A DNA stretch of 64,000 bases from Candidatus Melainabacteria bacterium (GCA_003242885.1 QKMZ01000005.1:248001-312000); one strand, 5' to 3'. Counted from the first letter of the stretch, positions 8,716 to 16,898 are shown. Made by a program: numbers and translations. Notes: generated from the letters alone by a model not told the origin.

Positions 8716-11085
8716 TCAGTACCAGGCATGGAGCGCTGCTTCATTTTCGATCGTCGAAATTGCGGATGTCCAGGCGGCTTCTGTGCCAGGGGCAACATCA
8801 TTCTTCTGCAGCGCTGTTCTGATTTTGCTAGCGAAATTCGAATCGCCGAATTGATCGAAAGTCCAATCTTTTGCAAAGCTTGTGATTTCGTTGGGGTCCG
8901 TAAGATTTGCAAGCGCCGATTCGTCTGGCTTCAACAAGCCGAAAGTCGATGAGCGGAACTGCCTCAAATCTCCGTTGTACTTGGTCGGTGATGGATACAC
9001 AGTGCGCTCGGATGGCGGCATTTCGCTCAAAACCTTGCGCCAAACGTTAGCTGTTTCTTCCGGTATATTATTGAAACTAATGACGTGTTCGATTTGATCT
9101 TGGAAAATTGGACCTCTCCAATCATTAGCTATCAAGAAAGCCTCAATCTCATCAGGTCTCGTCAAGCTGACTGCCTTGTCATAACCCCCAAAGGCAGCTC
9201 CATTCAACCTTGAATATTCATCATAGAGTTCTGCTGTCGGCTTGCCAGCCTTCAACTGTTCAAGAATTTTGGGCAATATGAATTGGTCAATCTCAGTCAA
9301 GTCAGGATTCGATAGGGCCGTTTCGAGACGAGCTGGTATTTGTGTTTCGAATTCGTCTGCAAGGGCTGACCAAACTTCCTTTGTTTTGGGGTTGATTAGA
9401 CCATCAGAGATACGGCTTCTGATTCTATCCGCCATGCGCAGAGGATTTTTTGTTTCGAGGTTCGCGTATCGCGCATATGCAGCAATCTCCGAAGGATCAG
9501 ACAATGTTGTGTAAATGAATTCTCTTGGATTTACGACCGCATTGTCTGCCAGAGCTTGTATGCGCGGCAGTGCTTCCATACCTGCTTGTCTGATTGCTTC
9601 TGGGTCGGTCGAGAGGAGTGGTGGCAGACCATTCTCCGGCATCGAATTAACGGCAGTTCGCCATGCATCCGCGGTTTCTGCCGGAATTTGATTGTTCGCA
9701 ATTGCTGTCTCGATTTCATTGCGGAAGTTTGGAGTGAATTCGCTGTTGCGTGCTACAAATGCTTTGATTTCGTCAGCTTGAGCGAAACCGAATGCTTTCT
9801 CTCTGGTTGCTTTAGAGGCTGCAGTCATGCGGTCAAAATATGCCGTGATTTCTTCGGCGGATTTCCCTGATTTCAGATCGTCGAGCATTTTGGGGAACAC
9901 CATCCGCTCAAAGTTGGGGAGAGTTCCTTCTTGTAGGGAGGATTGCATCGTTCGCAAAGCCTTAGTTTCAAACTCTTTGGCGAGTTCAAGCCAAAGCCCC
10001 TTCTGGTTTGGATTCAGAACATTTCTTTCAGCCATGGATTGAATCTCGAAAACCATCCCCAGCGGATCGTTGCTCTTGTTGTTCATGTCGCGGGCTATTG
10101 CGACTATGTCTTCTGGATTGTCGAGTCCCGAGTAGAGATACTCATAGGCATTCATGTTCGCTTTGTCGGCCATCACCACCGCGCGTGCTGTTGCTTCCTT
10201 TGCTGCTGCTTCGACGGCGTCGGTGGACATATCGGTTGCGAGAGCCGCCGCACCGTCGGCTGATACCGTCGCTACTCCCTCAGATGCGGCCGTCGCGGTT
10301 TTCGCTGCTAATGTTGCGCTTTCTCCTGCGACTGTCGCGCCTTCTGCTGCGGCAGTTTTTGCTGCAACGTTGGCTGTCGCTGTTTCGAATGCTTGTTTTA
10401 CTGCACCGCCCATCTTGCCGTAGACAAAACCTCCACCAACTACGTCTGCGATAAGATTTACACCCCCGGCTCCAATCCCTCTCAGACCCTCATGTGCTTT
10501 TGCGACTTCTTCCGCTGAATATTTAGAGGAATTCCAAACTACTTCGCCGTCCTTGATCCATTGAGGCATGTGTTCGGCAAGAGACCATCCTGTAAGGCCG
10601 ATAGCTCCGGCTGCAAGTCCGATCATTCCGGCTACTGGTAGCCATGCTGGAGCTGTTGCAATAATCGGCGCCGCTGCAATGCCCGCAATGCAAATTCCAG
10701 CGGTTATTGCCGCTCCTGCTAGTAAGTGCGTTCCCCAGTCGAGCGGGTTAGTGAGCTGCTGAATGCCACCACTAATGATGTCACCGGCAACTCCGAGAAA
10801 TCCGCCGTCTTGTTGTGGTGTTACTTGCGCTGCTTCTTTTGGCGCAGTGAGGCTGACGCTGCCTGGCTCGGAACCTAGCGCTATAGCAAGTTCTGCAACT
10901 TGTTGGGGATCTTTGCTTGAATCAAAGAACTCTACTTTATGTAGATCGTCAGTGTTTTCAGTACTTGTGTATTTGCCTGCGTCAGACAGTGTTTGCAGGT
11001 AATCTTCATGAAGCTTATGATTCGTGTTGGTATCGTCTGTCTGTGCATAGTTTGGAGCGAAGCTCTCAACGGATTGGTAAGCCAT
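8716..11085 (-). CDS. Large helical-repeat protein of unknown function within the pilin-like array
   Basis: 789 residues with ribosome site AAGGAG. There is no signal peptide. A hydrophobic Gly/Ala-rich region (about 120-168) could cross or insert in a membrane, and an Ala-rich stretch (about 235-300) is probably helical. The rest contains five copies of a motif of about 48 residues, at about 322-367, 434-481, 528-573, 640-688 and 727-775. The pattern is DP.EI.AFA, about 20 residues, F...I...I, then P.T...W. Copies 1+2 and 3+4 form two larger units joined by linkers such as PKMLDDLKSGKSAEEI and PKILEQLKAGKPTAEL. I do not recognise the family. It is convergent with pilin-like copy 3 and divergent from copy 4. 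An effector, scaffold or surface role is speculation. Confidence 0.75.
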   Translation of the reverse strand: MAYQSVESFAPNYAQTDDTNTNHKLHEDYLQTLSDAGKYTSTENTDDLHKVEFFDSSKDPQQVAELAIALGSEPGSVSLTAPKEAAQVTPQQDGGFLGVAGDIISGGIQQLTNPLDWGTHLLAGAAITAGICIAGIAAAPIIATAPAWLPVAGMIGLAAGAIGLTGWSLAEHMPQWIKDGEVVWNSSKYSAEEVAKAHEGLRGIGAGGVNLIADVVGGGFVYGKMGGAVKQAFETATANVAAKTAAAEGATVAGESATLAAKTATAASEGVATVSADGAAALATDMSTDAVEAAAKEATARAVVMADKANMNAYEYLYSGLDNPEDIVAIARDMNNKSNDPLGMVFEIQSMAERNVLNPNQKGLWLELAKEFETKALRTMQSSLQEGTLPNFERMVFPKMLDDLKSGKSAEEITAYFDRMTAASKATREKAFGFAQADEIKAFVARNSEFTPNFRNEIETAIANNQIPAETADAWRTAVNSMPENGLPPLLSTDPEAIRQAGMEALPRIQALADNAVVNPREFIYTTLSDPSEIAAYARYANLETKNPLRMADRIRSRISDGLINPKTKEVWSALADEFETQIPARLETALSNPDLTEIDQFILPKILEQLKAGKPTAELYDEYSRLNGAAFGGYDKAVSLTRPDEIEAFLIANDWRGPIFQDQIEHVISFNNIPEETANVWRKVLSEMPPSERTVYPSPTKYNGDLRQFRSSTFGLLKPDESALANLTDPNEITSFAKDWTFDQFGDSNFASKIRTALQKNDVAPGTEAAWTSAISTIENEAALHAWY

Positions 11086-11555
11086 ACTTCTCCTTAGTAG
11101 CCGAAAGCCCGCCTTCTAGAGGCGTGGTTTGGCTTAGAATCGCAAAGGGTTGGGGGCGGGCGCCGATAGCCGCGAGCGGGCTAACACAGCGAATATTAAC
11201 CGAGCGGCATGACAATCGTTTGACGATGAAAGGTTGCCGCCAGCTTTTGAATTCCTCGTCAATGCGACCAATCAGAACTACGTGATCTACCTAATGAAAG
11301 TGATCAAAGTTGCGTAAAGATGACTGTGATTTGGCGATTTGTGCAGGGCTGGAAACACTTAAATTTGGTGGGTTTGCAAGCAAGACGAAAGGTACCTTTC
11401 ACGCGATTGTAGTTGAAAGCTGCGTAGTGTGCTGTTGAAAACCCGCATGCATAGTGGATGTGGAGAGAGCGTGAACAAAACCTTTCAACATTCAACCTTT
11501 CACGAGAATGTCAAAACCCGCATGAATAAAGATTTTGTAGGGCTGTCACAATCGC
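11086..11555. other. Intergenic region between the 789-residue gene and pilin-like copy 4
   Basis: No convincing gene is seen. The first 90 bp are GC-rich with short inverted repeats (GCCCGCC, GGGCGGGC). Further on, AAACCCGCATG occurs twice about 75 bp apart and AACCTTTCA occurs in near-duplicate. The promoter of copy 4 follows at 11556. Confidence 0.5.
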
Positions 11556-11629
11556 TTGACATTGGGTCTGCTTAGGAATACATTGCTAGCACGCTCATTT
11601 TGAGCGGCTTCACATCCACCCTTTACTAT
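11556..11629 (+). promoter_or_regulatory. Promoter and leader element of pilin-like copy 4
   Basis: -35 TTGACA (11556-11561, consensus), 17-bp spacer, -10 TACATT (11579-11584). The hairpin CGCTC/GAGCG with loop ATTTT (11592-11606) starts about 7 bases after the -10. CTTTACTAT (11621-11629) replaces CTTACTAAAT. Confidence 0.7.
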
Positions 11630-11656
11630 TTTGGAATATTACTTGAGGAGGTAACT

Positions 11657-12187
11657 ATGCTTCGCTCCGCATCTCGTCGTCTGGCTACTTTGTGCCTTAC
11701 TACCGCTTTTGTTGCAGGTCTCGCCCTCAACGCACCAGCTTTTGCGCAAGCGCAAGGTGATCAGTTCAGTTCTGCCGGCAACGAGGGGCAGTATGCGTCT
11801 GGCGTTCAAGGCAACACGGGTACACAAACCCGCCAAGAAATGGACAGCATGTCACCGACTCTGCAAGGTGCCACCAATGGCACCATCGGACCGCAAGGTT
11901 CTGACGCTACCTACATTACCGGTGTTAACACCGCAGGTACTGTACGCGTAAACAACTTGGCCAACTTAGAAGCATTGCTCAACATCATTGCCAATGGTAT
12001 GGAAATCCTCGGCATTGCGTGGGGCGGACCCACGATGATCATGGGCTTCATGCACATGGCTGCCGGTACACAACAAGCGATGAAGAAGGTGCTCTTCGGT
12101 GCAGCGGGTGTCACAGGTGGTCTAGCAACCCCCGGTTGCATCAACTGGCTCGTTGCATCGGCTCGCGATGCCAACTTGTTCAGCTAA
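11657..12187 (+). CDS. VirB2/TrbC-like secreted pilin family protein, copy 4
   Basis: 176 residues from the ATG preceded by GAGGAGG. The signal peptide ends in APAFA. The mature chain differs from copies 1, 2 and 6 at only a few positions (ASGVQG for ASDVQG, DSMSPT for DSQAPT, GTQQAM for GTQDAM) and keeps the FGAAGV form with a single Cys. Two hydrophobic C-terminal helices and the DANLFS end are preserved. Confidence 0.8.
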   Translation: MLRSASRRLATLCLTTAFVAGLALNAPAFAQAQGDQFSSAGNEGQYASGVQGNTGTQTRQEMDSMSPTLQGATNGTIGPQGSDATYITGVNTAGTVRVNNLANLEALLNIIANGMEILGIAWGGPTMIMGFMHMAAGTQQAMKKVLFGAAGVTGGLATPGCINWLVASARDANLFS

Positions 12188-12234
12188 GTTCGCAAACAAA
12201 AGTACAACTCCACGCCAACCATAGTGAATCAGTT

Positions 12235-12262
12235 AAAAGGAGCCGCCCCCCGGCTCCTTTTA
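12235..12262 (+). terminator. Intrinsic terminator of pilin-like copy 4
   Basis: Stem AAAAGGAGCCG/CGGCTCCTTTT with a C-rich loop. Confidence 0.85.
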
Positions 12263-12379
12263 TTGTGTTTGCATTGTTCTCTGTCGTGCCGCATCTTATG
12301 CTTCTTTTCTTGGTTCTAGCGATGGTTGATTTCTTCGGTCCTAGAGTTTTTGGAAGCAGCAACCTAGGGTTTTCGCTAA

Positions 12380-12453
12380 TTGACTTTGGGTTGTTCTGAG
12401 AATAATCTGCACACAAGCTCACTTTCAGAGCCTTTTGGAAACACTTACTAAAT
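12380..12453 (+). promoter_or_regulatory. Promoter and leader element of pilin-like copy 5
   Basis: -35 TTGACT (12380-12385), 17-bp spacer, -10 TAATCT (12403-12408). Hairpin GCTC/GAGC with loop ACTTTCA (12417-12431). CTTACTAAAT at 12444-12453 is followed by AAGGAGG before the ATG. Confidence 0.75.
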
Positions 12454-12483
12454 CTTTGAATTCACTCGGAAGGAGGTATTCTC

Positions 12484-13002
12484 ATGTTCCGCAAGCTCAC
12501 CATGTCCGCACTCGGACTTTCAGTTCTTGCTGCATTCGCACTCAACTCACCAGCTTTCGCACAGGCTTACGGTGATCAATTCTCGTCAGCCGGTAGCGAA
12601 GGTCAGTATTCATCTCAGTATGAGGGGAACACCGGTACGCAAAGTTTGCACTACAACGATAGCAACGCTCCCACATTGCAAGGCGCTACGCTGGGCACCA
12701 TCGGACCACAAGGTAGCGATGCTACTTACATAACCGGCGTCAACACGGCAGGTACGGTGCGTGTCAACAACTTAGCCAACTTGGAAGCACTGCTCAACAT
12801 CATCGCCAACGGTATGGAAATCCTCGGAATCGCCTGGGGCGGACCAACCATGATCATGGGCTTCATGCACATGGCTGCTGGAACGCAAGACGCAATGAAG
12901 AAAGTGCTCTTCGGTTGCGCTGGTGTCACTGGTGGTCTCGCAACGCCCGGTTGCATCAACTGGCTAGTGGCGTCCGCTCGCGATGCCAACTTGTTCAGTT
13001 AA
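12484..13002 (+). CDS. VirB2/TrbC-like secreted pilin family protein, copy 5
   Basis: 172 residues, with signal peptide MFRKLTMSALG and onward ending in SPAFA; its first residues resemble copy 1 (MIRKLTMSAL). The hydrophilic half is the most divergent with copy 3 (AQAYGDQ, QYSSQYEGNTG, SLHYNDSNAPT, ATLGT). The helices are conserved. Like copy 3 it has FGCAGV, hence two Cys in the mature chain. It has its own promoter and terminator. Confidence 0.8.
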   Translation: MFRKLTMSALGLSVLAAFALNSPAFAQAYGDQFSSAGSEGQYSSQYEGNTGTQSLHYNDSNAPTLQGATLGTIGPQGSDATYITGVNTAGTVRVNNLANLEALLNIIANGMEILGIAWGGPTMIMGFMHMAAGTQDAMKKVLFGCAGVTGGLATPGCINWLVASARDANLFS

Positions 13003-13073
13003 AGGAGTCTACCTGCCACTAAATACAGTGAACTAACAAATCAAATTCAGTACAGTGAATCAGTAATCGGTCG

Positions 13074-13106
13074 GAAGGAGCAGAAATGCTCCTTCTGTTT
13101 TTTTTG
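13074..13106 (+). terminator. Intrinsic terminator of pilin-like copy 5
   Basis: Stem GAAGGAGCA/TGCTCCTTC with a GAAA tetraloop and a run of eight T. A (TTC)7 tract follows at about 13135-13156, before the convergent gene. Confidence 0.9.
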
Positions 13107-13165
13107 TTGACCATCGCAGATATGCGTATGAAGCGCTTCTTCTTCTTCTTCTTCTTAGGTCGAAA

Positions 13166-13834
13166 CTAAATCGTCTTCGCTACCGTCTTTCTGACGAGAT
13201 GTCGCGGCAGATTTACCAATGCATATTTCGACTTCGGTCTTACTTTGCCAGCAACAAGCTTTGCTGCTTGCTTATTTGCTTTTCGAGCTGCCTTTATGTA
13301 GTCGTTTGCAACTTTGAACTTCCCATCATTTGCCGCTTCCACCGCCTTCTCAAGCCAGTTTCCAGAGCGTTTTAAATTCTCCAGCGCTAGCGGCAATTCG
13401 GGATGAACCTGATAGCCAGTTGCGCCCAAGAGAAACCAACAGCTATCTATGCGCGCAGAGTTTTTGATATTCCAAACGCGCGCTTCGTCTTTCCACATCG
13501 CTATTCTTGTTTCTGACCTTCGTTGTTCTGCATCACCATCGTGTTGGATAGCCATTACTATTTTCTGCGTGTTATTGATAAACGTTTGGCATGACTGGAT
13601 CGCGTCTGAGACACCCTCTTTTGTTGGACAGCCTTCCCACTCGATGCGCTCCGGTTCTACTGCCTTCTCGACCTCTGTTTTCGGCTTAATAGTGATGGTT
13701 CTTATCGGTATAAATTCTTGCTTTTTCGGCAGAAGCAAATGTGCATTCATTGATGCTTCGACACAGCCGATGAGAACACACAGAAAACAGTATTGATAGA
13801 TAAAGCTCTTGGGTCTCCGCAAGTTGATTTTCAT
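13166..13834 (-). CDS. Secreted or membrane-anchored protein of unknown function
   Basis: 222 residues. The N-terminal hydrophobic stretch (about 12-27, ending in CVEA) looks like a signal peptide or lipoprotein-like anchor. The rest is charged and helical, with four Cys and a Lys/Ala-rich C-terminus (NDYIKAARKANKQAAKLVAGK). I do not recognise it. It is convergent with pilin-like copy 5, ending 160 bp after that gene. Confidence 0.6.
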   Translation of the reverse strand: MKINLRRPKSFIYQYCFLCVLIGCVEASMNAHLLLPKKQEFIPIRTITIKPKTEVEKAVEPERIEWEGCPTKEGVSDAIQSCQTFINNTQKIVMAIQHDGDAEQRRSETRIAMWKDEARVWNIKNSARIDSCWFLLGATGYQVHPELPLALENLKRSGNWLEKAVEAANDGKFKVANDYIKAARKANKQAAKLVAGKVRPKSKYALVNLPRHLVRKTVAKTI

Positions 13835-14035
13835 TGATGCACCAAACCCTCGCCCTCGGAGGCGCGGTAAATGCGCTCCTGAAGGCTACAGACGCACGCA
13901 GCGCGTCCGGCGATCTGTTGTAGATCACTCTGCGCGTTGCTATACCTTCAATCTAACATCGCAATGTATTGCGCTTGTAAAGAGAATCGAAACCCGCTAT
14001 GAAATCAGTGCAAAGTCTGCGCTTATTTGTCTGGC

Positions 14036-14395
14036 TCAGCGTCGAGTTCTTATTTGAACATTGGTTTGGTAAGGTCCACTGAAATCGAGACAGTAACCTG
14101 CCTGAATCCAAATTACAGGTATTCCGATTAATGAGAAGAAAAACAGCGTCAAGAACACTTTGTTTGGTGGTCTTAGGAGCATCAGCATGCACGGAAAGTA
14201 AAACAAGCTAAAGAGCTGAATAAACACGAAAACCAGAAATAGGTGTCCAGTAAGTTCTTGTGCTTTTGCTGGAAACATTCCGCAGAGTATTCCCGCAAGA
14301 GTGCACAAGCCAATGTAAACTGCTCCCGTTTGAACCCAAGTCTCTCGTTTGCCATTTGCCATATTCTTCTCGCTCATGTAGATCAAGTGTCTCAT
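14036..14395 (-). CDS. Small integral membrane protein
   Basis: 119 residues from the ATG at 14393-14395, preferred because AAGGGG lies 4-5 bases upstream. It has three or four hydrophobic segments (around TGAVYIGLCTLAGILCG, FLVFVFIQLFSLFYFPCML and VFLTLFFFSLIGIPVIW). There are no recognisable motifs. It is divergent from the ACT-SUKH-like gene, about 100 bp away. Confidence 0.6.
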   Translation of the reverse strand: MRHLIYMSEKNMANGKRETWVQTGAVYIGLCTLAGILCGMFPAKAQELTGHLFLVFVFIQLFSLFYFPCMLMLLRPPNKVFLTLFFFSLIGIPVIWIQAGYCLDFSGPYQTNVQIRTRR

Positions 14396-14496
14396 AAGTC
14401 CCCTTACTCGGACACTGGAGGAAACCCTATTCAATTTTGGGCATAAAGCCTTTCGTCGCAGGCGCAGCTACAAGCTGATAACCCAGAGCGACGCGG

Positions 14497-15597
14497 ATGG
14501 TGTCAATGCCAGAGAAAAATCTGCGCGTACTACTTTCGTCAATCAAGCCTCGTCTGCACGACGAGCAATTTGTTTTCTGTAGTGTGCTCGAACGAGAGTT
14601 CAAAAAGCTCACCATCCAACCGATTTGTATGTTTCGCGAGGCTGAGGGTGTTTCACTCATCGTCGCGAAGTCAGATGCCGATTCTGCTTCTTTGAAGTAC
14701 GATGGCACTTGGTCTTTGATCACTTGTGAGGTAAACTCTGACCTGAATGCCGTCGGCTTTATTGCGGCAATGTCTAAGATGATTTCTGATGCCGGGATTT
14801 CAGTAAACACTGTTTCAGCATTTCACCACGATCATTTATTTGTTCCATCTGATCGTGTCGAGGAGGTTATGCTCTTGCTTCAGGAACCACCGCAAAAACC
14901 CGTTCCAAAACGCGATCCGATCGATAACATTCGCGAATTGATTCCCATGATTTTCAGCGAGCATCGTGCGCACAAAGCGCTGGGTTCGTTGCTTTCGCAA
15001 GGACATGCATTGATCACGTCTAAGTTTGGTGAACCACTTCCGCCGGACATGCGAATCTTTTATGAACGCTGTTCCGACGTAAAAATCTTTGACCGCTATT
15101 CGATCCTGTCTTTGCAAAAAGCAATTGATGTTGATCGGTCGCAACTTCCTAGGAGTTGGTTTCCGTTTTGTGAATTGCCGTCTGGTGGCTTAATTGCAAT
15201 TGACCTCAGCGAGCCTAACGGCGTTTATCCCATCATTGATCTCGATTGCGGTGACTTCGATTACATTGTGATCGCGCTCAGCTTCACCGAGTTTCTCGAC
15301 AAGATTCTTGCGCATGGACAAGATTCAAATTACTGGATCGATCACAGCGAGCAATACGGCACCGCGAAAGTTCATTTGAAAAACTCGCAAGTGCGCAAAA
15401 AATATGAAGAGTATTGGGATTTGCTCGGTCCGGAAAACGGCTCGCAGCGCTGCATGGCTGATGCCTGTGAAAACAAGAACGTAAAGCTAAGTGTCTTCTG
15501 CCGACAACATCAGTTTGAACAAGTGCACAAAGTGCCGTGCCCGTTCACCAGCGATGCACCCGCAGATACGCTCGCGGAGTATGTGCTAAAGGAATAG
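14497..15597 (+). CDS. ACT-like / SUKH-like fusion protein with a C-terminal Cys cluster
   Basis: 366 residues in three parts. Residues about 5-128 resemble the ACT_7-type domain of stand-alone regulators (LRVLLSSIKPRLH, YDGTWSLITCEV, STVSAFHHDHLFVP-like core). Residues about 160-300 resemble SMI1/KNR4 (SUKH) proteins: PLPPDMRIFYERCS, then WFPFCELPSGGLIAIDL and YIVIALSFTEFLDKIL. The end carries four Cys (CMADAC, FCRQH, KVPC), perhaps a zinc site. SUKH domains are often immunity proteins against secreted nuclease or deaminase toxins, but no toxin gene is seen beside it. The domain calls are by eye and moderate. An internal ATG at 14506 is an alternative start. Confidence 0.65.
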   Translation: MVSMPEKNLRVLLSSIKPRLHDEQFVFCSVLEREFKKLTIQPICMFREAEGVSLIVAKSDADSASLKYDGTWSLITCEVNSDLNAVGFIAAMSKMISDAGISVNTVSAFHHDHLFVPSDRVEEVMLLLQEPPQKPVPKRDPIDNIRELIPMIFSEHRAHKALGSLLSQGHALITSKFGEPLPPDMRIFYERCSDVKIFDRYSILSLQKAIDVDRSQLPRSWFPFCELPSGGLIAIDLSEPNGVYPIIDLDCGDFDYIVIALSFTEFLDKILAHGQDSNYWIDHSEQYGTAKVHLKNSQVRKKYEEYWDLLGPENGSQRCMADACENKNVKLSVFCRQHQFEQVHKVPCPFTSDAPADTLAEYVLKE

Positions 15598-15603
15598 CAG
15601 TTC

Positions 15604-15951
15604 TTAAAGCTGTTCGTGCGTTTGTGCGATGCCGTGCTGTGATTGAGGCGAGACAATTGCATCAGCAACTTGAATCACAGCAAAGCCGACTGCACACACA
15701 CCTATTAAGGTGAACGCTGCGCGTTTGATGTTTCCCTTAGAGATAACTGTTCTTACTAAGAAGAATAAGGCGGCGAGCACCGTTGTGTAGACCATCGCTT
15801 GCAAGCCCATCACAGGATTGTTGGGATTATCACCAATAGACTTTAGTACGTCGTATACTGCGCTCGACACACCGCAGAAAATCGCGCACGCAACCCATAT
15901 CCGAATCCAATCCGGACTGTCCTTTGTGGTGGCATTGCGCGTGTGCGTCAT
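15604..15951 (-). CDS. Small three-helix membrane protein
   Basis: 115 residues with three hydrophobic segments (about 17-33, 50-65 and 76-95) and short polar ends. It is not recognised. It converges on the ACT-SUKH-like gene with only 6 bp between stop codons. Its upstream region is shared with the divergent pilin-like copy 6. Confidence 0.6.
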   Translation of the reverse strand: MTHTRNATTKDSPDWIRIWVACAIFCGVSSAVYDVLKSIGDNPNNPVMGLQAMVYTTVLAALFFLVRTVISKGNIKRAAFTLIGVCAVGFAVIQVADAIVSPQSQHGIAQTHEQL

Positions 15952-16079
15952 ATGAAGGTTCTCGCATTATCGTTCGGAGTGTCGCATATAAAGGAAAGAC
16001 TGTAATCAGTAGAAATCCCACGCAAAGCCAAACAGGTTGAGGGATTTGCGAAAATGTAGTCTGGACAACAATTCGGCTC

Positions 16080-16156
16080 TTGACTTCGTGCTGAGTTGCA
16101 CTTAATCTGTAGACCGGTTCGCTTTTAGAGCCGGTTTCGTCCAAACCTTACTAAAT
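16080..16156 (+). promoter_or_regulatory. Promoter and leader element of pilin-like copy 6
   Basis: -35 TTGACT (16080-16085), 17-bp spacer, -10 TAATCT (16103-16108). This has the strongest hairpin after copy 1: CCGGTTC/GAGCCGG with one G-T pair and loop GCTTTTA (16121-16127). CTTACTAAAT lies at 16147-16156 and GGAGGAG precedes the ATG. Confidence 0.75.
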
Positions 16157-16189
16157 TTCAAATCAAGCCTTCGTTGGAGGAGTTTGTAT

Positions 16190-16705
16190 ATGCGTAAAGC
16201 CAAAGCATTGGGTCTCGTCGCTGCTGTAGCCCTCGGCCTCGCCCTCAACGTACCTGCATTTGCACAAGCACAAGGCGATCAATTCTCATCAGCCGGTAAC
16301 GAAGGACAGTATGCGTCCGACGTTCAAGGCAACACTGGTACTCAAACCCGTCAAGAAATGGACAGCCAAGCACCGACATTGCAAGGCGCCACCAACGGTA
16401 CAATCGGACCACAAGGCTCTGATGCTACCTACATTACCGGCGTCAACACTGCAGGTACTGTTCGCGTAAACAACTTGGCTAACTTAGAAGCCTTGCTCAA
16501 CATCATCGCAAACGGTATGGAAATCCTCGGTATTGCTTGGGGCGGTCCTACCATGATCATGGGCTTCATGCACATGGCAGCCGGCACACAAGATGCAATG
16601 AAGAAAGTACTCTTCGGAGCAGCTGGTGTGACAGGCGGATTGGCAACACCCGGTTGCATCAACTGGCTCGTTGCTTCCGCAAGAGATGCCAACCTGTTCA
16701 GCTAA
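16190..16705 (+). CDS. VirB2/TrbC-like secreted pilin family protein, copy 6
   Basis: 171 residues from the ATG at 16190, 8 bases after TTGGAGGAG; a TTG two codons earlier is also possible. The signal peptide is MRKAKALGLVAAVALG and onward, ending in VPAFA. The 147-residue mature chain is identical to copies 1 and 2, although the DNA differs at many synonymous sites from copy 1 and is nearly identical to copy 2 near the 3' end. It is the last family member seen in the window. Confidence 0.8.
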   Translation: MRKAKALGLVAAVALGLALNVPAFAQAQGDQFSSAGNEGQYASDVQGNTGTQTRQEMDSQAPTLQGATNGTIGPQGSDATYITGVNTAGTVRVNNLANLEALLNIIANGMEILGIAWGGPTMIMGFMHMAAGTQDAMKKVLFGAAGVTGGLATPGCINWLVASARDANLFS

Positions 16706-16736
16706 CAAAGTTTTCCCCCGCCAACGCCAGCCAGAG

Positions 16737-16759
16737 ACCTCCCGTAAGGGGGGTTTTTG
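16737..16759 (+). terminator. Intrinsic terminator of pilin-like copy 6
   Basis: Stem ACCTCCC/GGGGGGT with a GTAA tetraloop and a following T run. Confidence 0.85.
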
Positions 16760-16830
16760 GTATTGTTGGGGTTTTGTATGTTGTAGACATTTTGGTTTTG
16801 TGGAACTGCGCGTAGAGTTATGAAATCAGC

Positions 16831-16860
16831 TGTAGGGGCGGCGTTCATGCCGCCCGCGCG
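16831..16860. repeat. Palindromic repeat family B
   Basis: TGTAGGGGCGGCG followed by TTCATGCCGCCC. It shares the TGTAGGGGCGG start with the near-perfect palindrome at 21229 and the three copies around 35020-35202. Confidence 0.7.
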
Positions 16861-16898
16861 ACGAATCTTCAAAAAAATGCGAAGGGCTGAAGAGTAGT

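Noticed and set aside
11304..11495. Small minus-strand frame in the gap before pilin copy 4
   Set aside because: Composition is not protein-like and there is no ribosome site.
15830..16144. A minus-strand frame with one hydrophobic segment upstream of pilin copy 6
   Set aside because: It overlaps the small membrane protein at 15604-15951 by 120 bp and the copy 6 promoter and leader; no ribosome site seen.
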